Below are positions 1 to 7,360 of a stretch of 17,686 bases of DNA, one piece after another. Where the stretch lies: NCBI GenBank assembly GCA_050011315.1, contig JBEKJI010000039.1, positions 1 to 17,686 of the forward strand. The letters run 5' to 3'. Numbering within the stretch: position 1 is the stretch's first letter; each line of letters starts with the position of its first letter. The translations under genes were made by a program, and so were the position numbers. The DNA comes from Fen-549 sp050011315. GTDB lineage: Bacteria; Actinomycetota; Thermoleophilia; Gaiellales; Gaiellaceae. The notes beneath the pieces are model-generated. The model was not told where the DNA came from, ran no database searches, and saw only the letters and a program-made list of their open reading frames with translations.

Positions 1-1706
1 AAGGAGACAGAGGCCACGCCCGAGCCCGCGTCGGCGGAGTCGGAGCTGAGCGCGACAGAACCGCGCAGGAAGGAGCCGGGTGCCGGCGCGGTCAGAGAGC
101 CCGTCGGATCGGTGTTGTCGACGAAGAAGCCCAGCGAGTCATAACTCTGGGCGCCGTCGAGGTCGGTCGCGAGAACGGTGAGAGTGTGAGCGCCCCCGGA
201 GGTCGTAGTCGAGTCCCAGCCGAGCGAGTAGGGAGTACCCGTGTCCTCACCGACAGGCTTGTCGTCGACGAAAAACTCGAGGCTCTGGACGCCATGGTCG
301 TCGCTCGCGCTTGCCGTGAACGCCGTCGTGCCCGAGACGTAGTTGCCCGCCGTGGGAGCTGAGATCTGGACGTGGGGCGGCGTCCCCGCTGCATCGCCCA
401 GGGAAAAATCGTCGATGGTGATGTCGCCCGTTGCTCCGGCGATGGTCAGAGCGATCGAAAGAGCGGTCGCTCCCGCAGGCGCGGGCGGAGTCGTCCAGGA
501 GATCTCGTGCCAGCCGGAGCTCACGGGAAAATCGGGGCTATCGGCAGAACCTAGCGAGAAACTACCCGAGCCGTCGTCCCAAAAGACCGCGAGATACGGA
601 GGCAGCGTGCCCTTATACCAGCCGGTCACGTGGTAGGAGTGACCGGGTGTCACCGGGGGTGCGCACTGACTGGAGCGGTCGACCATGAACCTCCGCTCGC
701 CGCTCGTCCACGACGTGATCACTCCTTTGATGGCTGTGCCAGGAGTATGGTCGCTTGTTATCTCTGTCCAGGAGCCGTCGTTCGCTCCCCACTGGCTCGG
801 TGTCCAGCAGTCCGGCACGCCGTCTGTGTTCGTGTCGATCTCGAACGAAGGGTTTTGCAAAAGGTTCGGACCAGGTGGCGGCGGGTTCACCGAGCCGTTC
901 ATCACCTCACCGACCGTGCGTACGATCGTGCCCTTCGATCTACGCAGGGATAGCCAGTCGAGGAAGGCGGTGAAATCAGTCTCGCTGATCGAATACTCGG
1001 CGCCACCGCCGATATCGTGGAATACGAACGGCAGCCAGCCGCCGCCGTTCTGCTCGGCGCTTGTGACGAACGACTCCAACTCCGCGAGTGTCGTCGTATT
1101 GGTGACCGAGCCGGTCGCGCGGATGTTGTAGGGGTTCCACGGGGGGATGGTCTCGGCGGTAGGGCAGTGTTCCGTTGGCGTATTGCACCAGGGCGCCGAG
1201 CCGAGGATGCCCGTAGTTATCCGGGCGGAGGTGTAGCCGCATTCCGCTGCCAGGGCCTCGACGGCCGGGTTGCTCTCCCCGAACGGATAGGCAAACGAGC
1301 TCATCGCGAAGCCATGCGCGATCAAGGCAGTGCGGTCGTCGCAAATCTCCGCACGAGCATCGCCGGACGGGATCAGTGTTAGGTGAGGGTGATCGATCGT
1401 ATGCCCGCCGATCTCGTTACCGTCCGCTGCCAGGCTGTTGACCTGAGCCCAGCTGAGAAAACCCGAGGTGTCCACCGTGCCGCTGTTCAGGTAGAAGGTC
1501 GCGTTCATCCCGTGGTTTTTCAGCAGGTCGCGAGTCGTCCACTGGCTGATGCGGCCGTCGTCGAAAGTGAGCGAGACAACCGTTCGGTACACCGGCACGG
1601 AGCCGGCGGCGGAGCCGCTCAGGAAGATCGAGGCCAGGACGCCCAAGAGGACCACCAACACGGGTAGCAGACCTCTGCGAACGTTTGATCGAGACTTAGA
1701 GTCCAA
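1..1706 (-). CDS. Secreted polysaccharide deacetylase (CE4/NodB) with carbohydrate-binding and Ig-like domains, 3' end off window
   Basis: Predicted exported metal-dependent deacetylase acting on N- or O-acetyl groups of a polysaccharide. I translated the minus strand by hand and the frame stays open from 1706 to the left edge (568 codons, no stop). Start: TTG at 1706, preceded by GAAGG 5 nt upstream, with an in-frame TAG shortly before and no ATG available. Residues 1-35 form a signal peptide: basic N-region, hydrophobic stretch, then SGSAAG. The NodB domain spans about 42-265 with TFDDG (47-51; metal Asp 49/50), H102-x3-H106, FAYPFG (138-143) and FHD (H230). A jelly-roll-like carbohydrate-binding region starts with NLLQNPSFE near 281 and ends near 435. 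One bacterial Ig-like domain lies at about 444-530 and a second begins near 532 and is cut by the edge. It is transcribed divergently from lysS with its own promoter. Family assignment is firm; the substrate is unknown, though the context suggests the polymer made by this locus. Confidence 0.88.
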   Translation of the reverse strand, partial: MDSKSRSNVRRGLLPVLVVLLGVLASIFLSGSAAGSVPVYRTVVSLTFDDGRISQWTTRDLLKNHGMNATFYLNSGTVDTSGFLSWAQVNSLAADGNEIGGHTIDHPHLTLIPSGDARAEICDDRTALIAHGFAMSSFAYPFGESNPAVEALAAECGYTSARITTGILGSAPWCNTPTEHCPTAETIPPWNPYNIRATGSVTNTTTLAELESFVTSAEQNGGGWLPFVFHDIGGGAEYSISETDFTAFLDWLSLRRSKGTIVRTVGEVMNGSVNPPPPGPNLLQNPSFEIDTNTDGVPDCWTPSQWGANDGSWTEITSDHTPGTAIKGVITSWTSGERRFMVDRSSQCAPPVTPGHSYHVTGWYKGTLPPYLAVFWDDGSGSFSLGSADSPDFPVSSGWHEISWTTPPAPAGATALSIALTIAGATGDITIDDFSLGDAAGTPPHVQISAPTAGNYVSGTTAFTASASDDHGVQSLEFFVDDKPVGEDTGTPYSLGWDSTTTSGGAHTLTVLATDLDGAQSYDSLGFFVDNTDPTGSLTAPAPGSFLRGSVALSSDSADAGSGVASVS

Positions 1707-1764
1707 GTCAGCCTTCAGAGATGGTCCATACCGCTAGACACGCCGGGGGGCGACGACCTTTCTC

Positions 1765-1793
1765 AACCTAGGTACCCGTCCGTTGGCTGTCAA
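1765..1793 (-). promoter_or_regulatory. Sigma70-like promoter of the secreted deacetylase
   Basis: Read on the minus strand: a perfect -35 TTGACA (1788-1793), a 17-nt spacer and -10 TAGGTT (1765-1770). Transcription would start near 1757, giving a leader of about 50 nt before the TTG start at 1706. This is the best consensus promoter I see in the window. Confidence 0.7.
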
Positions 1794-1843
1794 TAACGTA
1801 GTGATCCGCATACCCGTGTCGTGAGCCGCGAGAAGGGACTCGG

Positions 1844-1873
1844 TTCGAGCGCGCGTCCTCCGGTACGTAAACT
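1844..1873 (+). promoter_or_regulatory. Candidate promoter for lysS giving a leaderless mRNA
   Basis: The -10-like TAAACT (1868-1873) ends 8 nt before the ATG at 1882. A weak -35-like TTCGAG lies at 1844-1849, an 18-nt spacer away. No Shine-Dalgarno sequence precedes the ATG. Together these suggest transcription starting at or next to the start codon, as is common in actinobacteria. The -35 match is poor, so this is tentative. Confidence 0.4.
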
Positions 1874-1881
1874 CCTGCGAG

Positions 1882-3264
1882 ATGACGCCGCTTCCAAAGC
1901 GATTTCCAGATCGAGACGAGATCGAGGCCGTTCGCGCCGAAGCCGGCGCGCTCGAGCCCGGTACGGGCGGGGAGAGCGAGCGGCGCCTCGCCGGCCGTGT
2001 GCTGGCGCGGCGCGATCTCGGCAAGCTGACCTTCCTCGATCTGGTCGATCGCTCGGGTCGCATCCAGCTCTTCTGCGAGCAGAGCGTCCTCGAGGGGTTC
2101 GATCTCGACCTCGGCGACATCGTCGGCGCGATCGGGCGGCCGATGAAGACGCGCCGCGGCGAGCCTTCGCTCAGGGTCGGGGAGCTGGAGCTTCTGGCCA
2201 AGATCCGGTTGCCGCTGCCCGACATCTACCACGGTCTGACCGACGTCGAGACCCGTTTCCGCAAGCGCTACCTCGATCTGCTCGTGAACGAGGAAACGCG
2301 CCGCGACGCGCTCCTGCGTGCCCGCATGGTCTCCTCGATCAGGCGCCGGCTCGACGAGCAGGGCTTCGTCGAGGTCGAGACGCCCGTCCTGCAGCCGCGC
2401 TACGGAGGCGCCTTCGCCCGACCCTTCGTCACTCACCACAACGAGCTCGACCAGGACTTCTACCTGCGCATCGCCACAGAGCTCTATCTGAAGAGGCTGA
2501 TCGTGGGCGGGCTCGAACGCGTCTACGAGATCGGCAAGGACTTCCGCAACGAGGGCGTCTCCTACAAGCACCAGCCCGAGTTCACGATGCTCGAATGGTA
2601 CGAGGCCTACGCCGACTACCGCGACACCATGGCCCGTATCGAGACGCTCGTCGAGTCGGTTTCGCTCGAGGTGATCGGCACCAACAAGGTGAGCTTCCGC
2701 GGCGCTGATATCGATCTCGCGGTGCCCTGGCGCAGGCTGCGGCTGCCCGACGCGCTCGAGGCGGATGGACTCTGGACGCGCGACGAGGCCGAGCTCCGGC
2801 GCCGGCTCGAGGCCCGTGACGTCGACGTCAGCCACGACCAAACCTGGGCACAGCTGATCGATCACGCCCTCTCGGCTTTTATCGAGCCCACGCTCGTGCA
2901 GCCGACGATCCTGCACGACTATCCGATCGAGCTCTCGCCCTTCGCCAGGACGACCGACGAGGATCCGACGCTGGTCGAGCGCTTCGAGTACTTCATCGGC
3001 GGCATGGAGCTCGGCAATGCCTTCAGCGAGATCAACGACGCCGTCGACCAGGCCGAGCGCTTCGCGATGCAGCAGTCGGAGCGCGACGCCGGCGACGTGC
3101 TCGCCGAGGAGGGCGACCCGGACTACGTCGAGGCGCTCTCCTACGGCATGCCGCCCACGGGCGGGCTCGGTCTTGGCATCGACCGGCTGGTGATGGTGCT
3201 CACCGGTCGCGAGACGATTCGCGACGTGGTTCTCTTCCCGGCGCTGCGCTCGCCCCGGGAGTGA
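1882..3264 (+). CDS. lysS: Lysine--tRNA ligase, class II
   Basis: Charges tRNA-Lys with lysine using ATP, in the cytoplasm. The 460-residue protein has the bacterial LysS architecture: an N-terminal OB-fold anticodon-binding domain (about 25-110, including LAGRVLARRDLGKLTFLDL), then the class II catalytic core. Visible signatures are the ARPFVTHHN segment, YLRIATELYLKRLIVGG, the motif 2 region FRNEGVSYKHQPEFTMLEWY, the FIGGMELGNAFSEIND segment and the motif 3 region GLGLGIDRLVMVL followed by RDVVLFP. It is a little shorter than E. coli LysS (505) but has both domains, so it is not the short EpmA/PoxA paralogue, and it has no membrane domain as in LysX. The glycosyltransferase gene follows after 3 nt, so the two are probably co-transcribed. 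A housekeeping gene inside a polysaccharide locus is unusual but may simply mark the locus border. Confidence 0.96.
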   Translation: MTPLPKRFPDRDEIEAVRAEAGALEPGTGGESERRLAGRVLARRDLGKLTFLDLVDRSGRIQLFCEQSVLEGFDLDLGDIVGAIGRPMKTRRGEPSLRVGELELLAKIRLPLPDIYHGLTDVETRFRKRYLDLLVNEETRRDALLRARMVSSIRRRLDEQGFVEVETPVLQPRYGGAFARPFVTHHNELDQDFYLRIATELYLKRLIVGGLERVYEIGKDFRNEGVSYKHQPEFTMLEWYEAYADYRDTMARIETLVESVSLEVIGTNKVSFRGADIDLAVPWRRLRLPDALEADGLWTRDEAELRRRLEARDVDVSHDQTWAQLIDHALSAFIEPTLVQPTILHDYPIELSPFARTTDEDPTLVERFEYFIGGMELGNAFSEINDAVDQAERFAMQQSERDAGDVLAEEGDPDYVEALSYGMPPTGGLGLGIDRLVMVLTGRETIRDVVLFPALRSPRE

Positions 3265-3267
3265 CGC

Positions 3268-4371
3268 GTGAGGATCGCGCTGGCGCACGAGTGGCTCGTT
3301 CGCTACGCAGGATCCGAGCGCGTGCTCGAGGCGCTGCTCGAGATCTTCCCCGGCGCCGATCTCTTCACGACCATTCTCGAGCCCACCAAGATGCCGCCCA
3401 CTCTGCGCTCGGCGCAGACGTCGTTCATCCAGCACCTTCCCGGCTCGCACTCCCATCACGAGTGGTTCGTGCCCCTCATGCCGCTTGCCTGGCGCCGTAC
3501 GAAGATCCCCGCCGACGTCGATCTCGTGCTCTCGAGCAGCCACTGTTGCGCGAAGGCGGTCCGCCCACCCGCCGGAGTGCCTCACATCTGCTACTGCCAC
3601 ACGCCGATTCGCTACGCATGGGATTTCGAGACCGAGCGGGAGCGCTTTCCCGCTCCGCTCAGGCCGGCTGCCCGTCTGGCCATGGCCTGGTTCCGGCACT
3701 GGGATCGAGCGGTCAGCCCTCGTGTCACCCACTTCGTCGCCAACTCGGGCGCCGTCAAGAAGCGCATCGAGCGTTTTTACGGGCGCGAAGCGGAGGTCGT
3801 ACACCCGCCCGTACGAACGGAGTTCTTCACCCCCGGGGATGAGCACGGCGAGCGCTTTCTGTTCGTGAGCCGGCTGACCGGCTACAAACATCCGGAGCTG
3901 GTGGTCGAGGCGTTTTCCGAGCTTCCCTTCGAGATCGACATCGTCGGGCGCGGATCCATGCTCGAGTCGCTACGGGCGCGCGCGACCGCGAACGTCCACT
4001 TCCTGCCACGGGTCTCGGACGACGAGCTGCGCACGCTCTACCGGCGCGCACGTGCTCTCGTCTATCCGATCGAGGAGGACTTCGGCATCGTCATGGCCGA
4101 GGCGCAGGCCTGCGGAACGCCCGTGATCGGGCTTGCGCGGGGCGGGGCAAGCGATATCGTCGAGCCCGGCGTCGGCGGCTGGCTGATCGAGAACCAGGTT
4201 GTCGTCGAGTTACGTTCGGCAGTGCGCCGGGCCGCGCGCGAAGACCTCGATCCCGCCCTGATTCGCGCCAGCGCCGAGCGCTTCTCATTCGAGCGCTTCC
4301 GCTCCGCGATGAGCAAGATTGTCGCGGACGTAGTGGGAGCGGAAGATTCCGCGCCGAATGAAAGCGACTGA
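3268..4371 (+). CDS. GT4-family glycosyltransferase (mannosyltransferase WbaZ-like)
   Basis: Predicted cytoplasmic retaining glycosyltransferase adding a sugar from a nucleotide donor to the growing lipid-linked repeat unit. 367 residues, GT-B fold. The N-terminal half opens with MRIALAHEWLVRYAGSERVL, typical of this subgroup, and has YCHTPIRYAWD (109-119). The C-terminal half carries FVSRLTGYKHPELVVEAF (199-216) and the GT4 EX7E pair E270/E278 in EEDFGIVMAEAQACGTPVIG. The start is GTG at 3268, only 3 nt after the lysS stop, which implies translational coupling; no separate Shine-Dalgarno is evident. Sugar specificity cannot be read from the sequence. The Wzz-type gene follows after 56 nt in the same direction. 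Confidence 0.9.
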   Translation: MRIALAHEWLVRYAGSERVLEALLEIFPGADLFTTILEPTKMPPTLRSAQTSFIQHLPGSHSHHEWFVPLMPLAWRRTKIPADVDLVLSSSHCCAKAVRPPAGVPHICYCHTPIRYAWDFETERERFPAPLRPAARLAMAWFRHWDRAVSPRVTHFVANSGAVKKRIERFYGREAEVVHPPVRTEFFTPGDEHGERFLFVSRLTGYKHPELVVEAFSELPFEIDIVGRGSMLESLRARATANVHFLPRVSDDELRTLYRRARALVYPIEEDFGIVMAEAQACGTPVIGLARGGASDIVEPGVGGWLIENQVVVELRSAVRRAAREDLDPALIRASAERFSFERFRSAMSKIVADVVGAEDSAPNESD

Positions 4372-4427
4372 CTTGTTCTACGCTACGGTTTCCTATCCGC
4401 TGTACCGATAATCGCGGCAACGATCGT
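4372..4427 (+). promoter_or_regulatory. Short gap before the Wzz/kinase gene with a -10-like element
   Basis: This 56-nt gap contains GATAAT (4407-4412), a good -10 match, 15 nt before the ATG at 4428. I see no -35 at proper spacing (the sequence 17 nt upstream is TACGGT) and no clear Shine-Dalgarno. It could be a weak internal promoter, or the gene may depend on read-through from lysS. Confidence 0.2.
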
Positions 4428-6002
4428 ATGCCAGCTTCCAGCTCACTCGCAGATCAACTTCGAATCCTCGCCCGGCGGAAGTGGATCGTGCTGGCCTTCG
4501 TCGTGATCGTGCCGACCGTCGCGCTCGGTTACTCGCTGCGCCAGTCGAAGCTATACGAGGCCTCGGCTCAGGTTCTCCTGAAGACCGACAACATCACCTC
4601 CTCGCTGCTCGGGATTCAGACTCCCACTTCTCAGGACACCCCCGACCGTCAGGCTCAAACCCAGGCAGGGCTCGCGAGAGTGCCGGATGTCGTCAAGCGC
4701 GTTCTGACCGTCACTCACACGACGGACATGACGATCAATGATTTCCTCAACGCCTCTTCGGTCAACACTCTCTCGAACTCCAACCTGCTCGAGTTCAAGG
4801 CAAAGGCGTCCACCGCGACGGAGGCTGCTCGCCTCGCGACCGCTTACGCCGACCAGTACACGGTGTACAGGAAGCGGCTCGATACGGCCGCCATCGACAG
4901 CGCCGAGAAGGACGTCTCCACCTCGTTGGCCAACCTCGGGCCGAACGCCGCCAGCTCCAACCTCTATTCGCAGCTGCTGAAGACGCGGCAGGATCTGAAG
5001 ACACTTGCAGCGCTGCAGACGTCGAACGCCATTCTGGTCAAGAGCGCCGGCTCGGCGGCGCAGGTGCGGCCTCGCCCCGTGCGGAACGCCGCTCTCGGCT
5101 TGGTGCTCGGAATTCTGCTCGGCTGCGGCTTCGCCTTCGTTGCAAACGCGCTCGATACGAGAGTGAACGACGACGAGATCGCCGCCTACTACTCGAGCCC
5201 GCTCGTCGGCCGGCTGCCGAGGCCGTCCGTCCGCGTACGCAAGTCGAACCGGCTGGTGTTGCTGGAGGCACCGTCGAGCGTAGAGGCCGAAGCCTATCGC
5301 CTACTGAGCACGAACCTCGATTTCCTCCTGCTGACCAACCCGGCGATCGTCTTGATGGTTACGAGCGCCCTCGACGACGAGGGCAAATCGCCCGTCGCGG
5401 CGAATCTCGCGATCGCCGCTGCGCAGCCGGGGCGGAGCGTCAGGTTGGTCGATCTCGACCTCAGGCGCCCGATGCTGTCCACCTACTTCGCGATGCCCAC
5501 GACCTTGGGGTTGACCGACGTAGCCATGGGATCGGCGACGCTCGAGCAGGCGCTCGCGCTCATTCCGGCCGACAGCAACGTCTGGCGTGAGGACGCCTGG
5601 GCCACGGGCGAGGTGATCGTCGTCCCTCCCGACACGCCGATGTTGGAGATTCTGCCTGTCGGGAAGATCCCGCCCAACCCGAGCGAGCTGGTCGGGTCGA
5701 ACGCCGTTCAGGACATCATCGCGGCGCTTCGGGAAACGAGCGATCTCGTCATCATCGATGCGCCGCCGCTCCTGGCCGTCGCAGATCCGCTTGTGATCAG
5801 TAAGTCGGTCGATGCGATCATCATCACCGCGCGCCGCACCTCGTTACGCCGCCGCACGATCAAAGAGGCGAGCCGGTTGCTCGAAGCTTGTCCGGCACCG
5901 ACAATCGGTCACATACTCGTGGACGCCGATGTCGAGTCGACGGCCTATTACCGATACGGCGAGCAGGCGCAGCGCGGACGCAAATACGTCAGAGCTAGCT
6001 GA
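4428..6002 (+). CDS. Wzz-type chain-length determinant fused to a BY-kinase-like cytoplasmic ATPase
   Basis: Inner-membrane polysaccharide co-polymerase that would control polymer length and export, with a bacterial tyrosine-kinase (CpsD/Wzc-like) domain on the same chain. 524 residues. Wzz N-terminus (8-60) with transmembrane segment 1 at about 19-36; extracytoplasmic region 37-218; the RPRPVRN segment just before transmembrane segment 2 (220-240). The cytoplasmic domain (about 285-495) has EAYRLLSTNLDF, Walker A ALDDEGKS (314-321), Walker A' VRLVDLDLRRP (338-348; D342, D344) and Walker B DLVIIDAPPLL (439-449). The C-terminal tail has a small tyrosine cluster (Y507, Y508, Y510, Y520), as expected for autophosphorylation. 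Odd: the usual PGEGKST is DDEGKSP, so Pro-Gly and Thr are replaced. The extracytoplasmic part is short. It ends 6 nt from the convergent acyltransferase stop, leaving no room for a separate terminator. Confidence 0.9.
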   Translation: MPASSSLADQLRILARRKWIVLAFVVIVPTVALGYSLRQSKLYEASAQVLLKTDNITSSLLGIQTPTSQDTPDRQAQTQAGLARVPDVVKRVLTVTHTTDMTINDFLNASSVNTLSNSNLLEFKAKASTATEAARLATAYADQYTVYRKRLDTAAIDSAEKDVSTSLANLGPNAASSNLYSQLLKTRQDLKTLAALQTSNAILVKSAGSAAQVRPRPVRNAALGLVLGILLGCGFAFVANALDTRVNDDEIAAYYSSPLVGRLPRPSVRVRKSNRLVLLEAPSSVEAEAYRLLSTNLDFLLLTNPAIVLMVTSALDDEGKSPVAANLAIAAAQPGRSVRLVDLDLRRPMLSTYFAMPTTLGLTDVAMGSATLEQALALIPADSNVWREDAWATGEVIVVPPDTPMLEILPVGKIPPNPSELVGSNAVQDIIAALRETSDLVIIDAPPLLAVADPLVISKSVDAIIITARRTSLRRRTIKEASRLLEACPAPTIGHILVDADVESTAYYRYGEQAQRGRKYVRAS

Positions 6003-6008
6003 GCCCGG

Positions 6009-7139
6009 CTAGCGTCGTCGAGCGATCCGCTTGATCTGCCGGCGCCAAGCTGACGGCAATCTTCGTCCGACTCGCGTGATCAGCCAGCGAGTCCGGTTGG
6101 GAGCGAGGCGCACACGGGTCAGCGGGTAACGACGCGCACGCGGCACGATGCCCGTCCAGCAGATCGGCGCGTCCTCGGATGTGAAGCGGAGCTTGTAGGA
6201 CGTAGCGCCTCCTCCAAAGTCGAATCGGTGTTCGCCACGGGCGAAGGTGTCTTCGATCGCCGCGAACAGGGCCAACAATCCCGGCTTGAGGTCGCCTCGA
6301 GACTCGTCGAAACCACTGTTGAAAGATAGGGTTTCTCCGCCGGCCGCGAGGAAGACGGAGACGCACAAGGGTCTACCGCGGAGTTCAACAACCCATAGTC
6401 GCATCTCGTCTCGCTCGACGAGATGCGTCGCCGCGTCTTCGAGAACTGCAGTCACGCTATTCCCGAGAGATGATCCGCCACGCCCCCGCCAGCGGCCGAA
6501 GTGGAGCTCGCCGAAGGCGTGCGTCGCTCGTTCGACCGCCGCCGGATCGATTACGAGCCCGACCGAGCCGCCTTCCGCTTCGAGTCGCCTGCGCGCCTGC
6601 GCTATCTGTCGCCTAAAGCGGCCGCTTCGTGCTGCCAGCCACTTCTCGAAACCGGCTGCGAGTTCGAGTACGGGCGCGGGCTTGACCGAGGCGATGTAGC
6701 GCCAGGGTCTGAAGCGCCCCGGCCAGCTCTCGACAAAGATTTGCGGCCAGGGAGAACCGACGTCGATCCCTTCGAAAGCGACCAGGTCGGGACGGGGACT
6801 GTAGCCGGCGAGAGTGCGGGCGACGAGCGCTGCGATCTCACGCTCGCGTCCCGGCACGGCGAGGGGTGAGATGCGGTGGGTGGTTCCTGCACCGAGCAGG
6901 CGGTAGTCGACACGCCGGCCCGGATTCACGAAAAAGGGGGCAAGCCCGACGAGACCTTCGTTCTCGAACACGGCGACCGCCCGCAGCAAGGAGCCCTCAG
7001 GCGCCACATGTCGCCACCAGGCAAGCTGCCAGCCGGGCAGCGCAGCAGGGCAGGAGCATATGTGGGCCAGCTCGCGCCAGGGCTGCTCGAGCTGGACGAG
7101 CTGTTCGAGGCGTTCAATCACTTCAGCACGGAGAGGCAT
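6009..7139 (-). CDS. CelD/BcsL-like GNAT-fold acyltransferase (Acetyltransf_6 / BioF2-like)
   Basis: Predicted cytoplasmic acyltransferase of the type found in cellulose and exopolysaccharide loci, possibly acetylating a sugar or precursor. 376 residues from the ATG at 7139. The AGAGG ribosome site 6 nt upstream supports this start. The frame stays open for another 27 codons, to a TTG at 7220, but that stretch is coding relic in a different frame, so I do not use it. The tandem GNAT-like region covers about 165-315. Visible landmarks are FNSGFDE (273-279), LKPGLLALFAAIEDTFARG (284-302) and RFDFGGGATSYKLRF (305-319), followed by a very basic tail with WTGIVPRARRYPLTR. It is the last gene of the leftward hydrolase-polymerase-acyltransferase group. 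Family call is good; substrate and even the acyl group are unknown. Confidence 0.8.
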   Translation of the reverse strand: MPLRAEVIERLEQLVQLEQPWRELAHICSCPAALPGWQLAWWRHVAPEGSLLRAVAVFENEGLVGLAPFFVNPGRRVDYRLLGAGTTHRISPLAVPGREREIAALVARTLAGYSPRPDLVAFEGIDVGSPWPQIFVESWPGRFRPWRYIASVKPAPVLELAAGFEKWLAARSGRFRRQIAQARRRLEAEGGSVGLVIDPAAVERATHAFGELHFGRWRGRGGSSLGNSVTAVLEDAATHLVERDEMRLWVVELRGRPLCVSVFLAAGGETLSFNSGFDESRGDLKPGLLALFAAIEDTFARGEHRFDFGGGATSYKLRFTSEDAPICWTGIVPRARRYPLTRVRLAPNRTRWLITRVGRRLPSAWRRQIKRIARRR

Positions 7140-7141
7140 CC

Positions 7142-7360
7142 TCAACCTCTTCGTAGAATGCTCTTGATTCGCTTGCGCTGCTCGGGTGAGAGACGACAGG
7201 CCGAACGCCGGGCAATCCAATTCGCCTGATCCGGCGCGAGCCCGAGCCGTGTCAGCGGGAAACGGGCGATTCGGGGAACGACGCCCGTCTGTATCAAGGG
7301 AGCGCCGTCGTTGGCGAAACGGAACTCGTAGTTGCCGGTTCCAGCACGGGCTCGGCCGCT
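7142..7360 (-). pseudogene. C-terminal relic of a second CelD-like acyltransferase
   Basis: The minus strand between the acyltransferase and the polymerase stop has an open stretch of 72 codons, from just after an in-frame TAG (7361-7363) to TGA (7142-7144). It includes GNYEFRF, then GAPLIQTGVVPRIARFPLTR, then LGLAPDQANW and a basic end. Aligned by eye without gaps to the C-terminus of the neighbouring acyltransferase (from TSYKLRF on), 28 of 64 positions are identical, including the shared AP..TG.VPR and PLTR motifs. No start codon with a ribosome site and no GNAT core precede it, so this is the tail of a lost paralogue. Its upstream part overlaps, in another frame, the last ~21 codons of the polymerase gene. 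Divergence suggests an old paralogue rather than a recent duplication. Confidence 0.75.

Noticed and set aside
1768..3891. A 707-codon open frame on the minus strand, antisense to lysS and the GT4 gene
   Set aside because: Its translation is low-complexity (rich in Arg, Glu, Val, Leu, Asp and Gly) and matches no family, while the plus strand carries an unmistakable LysS. Long antisense frames are expected opposite GC-rich genes.
7140..7220. 27-codon N-terminal extension of the CelD-like acyltransferase, starting at a TTG
   Set aside because: The stretch lies over the acyltransferase relic in a different frame, and the ATG at 7139 has its own AGAGG site.
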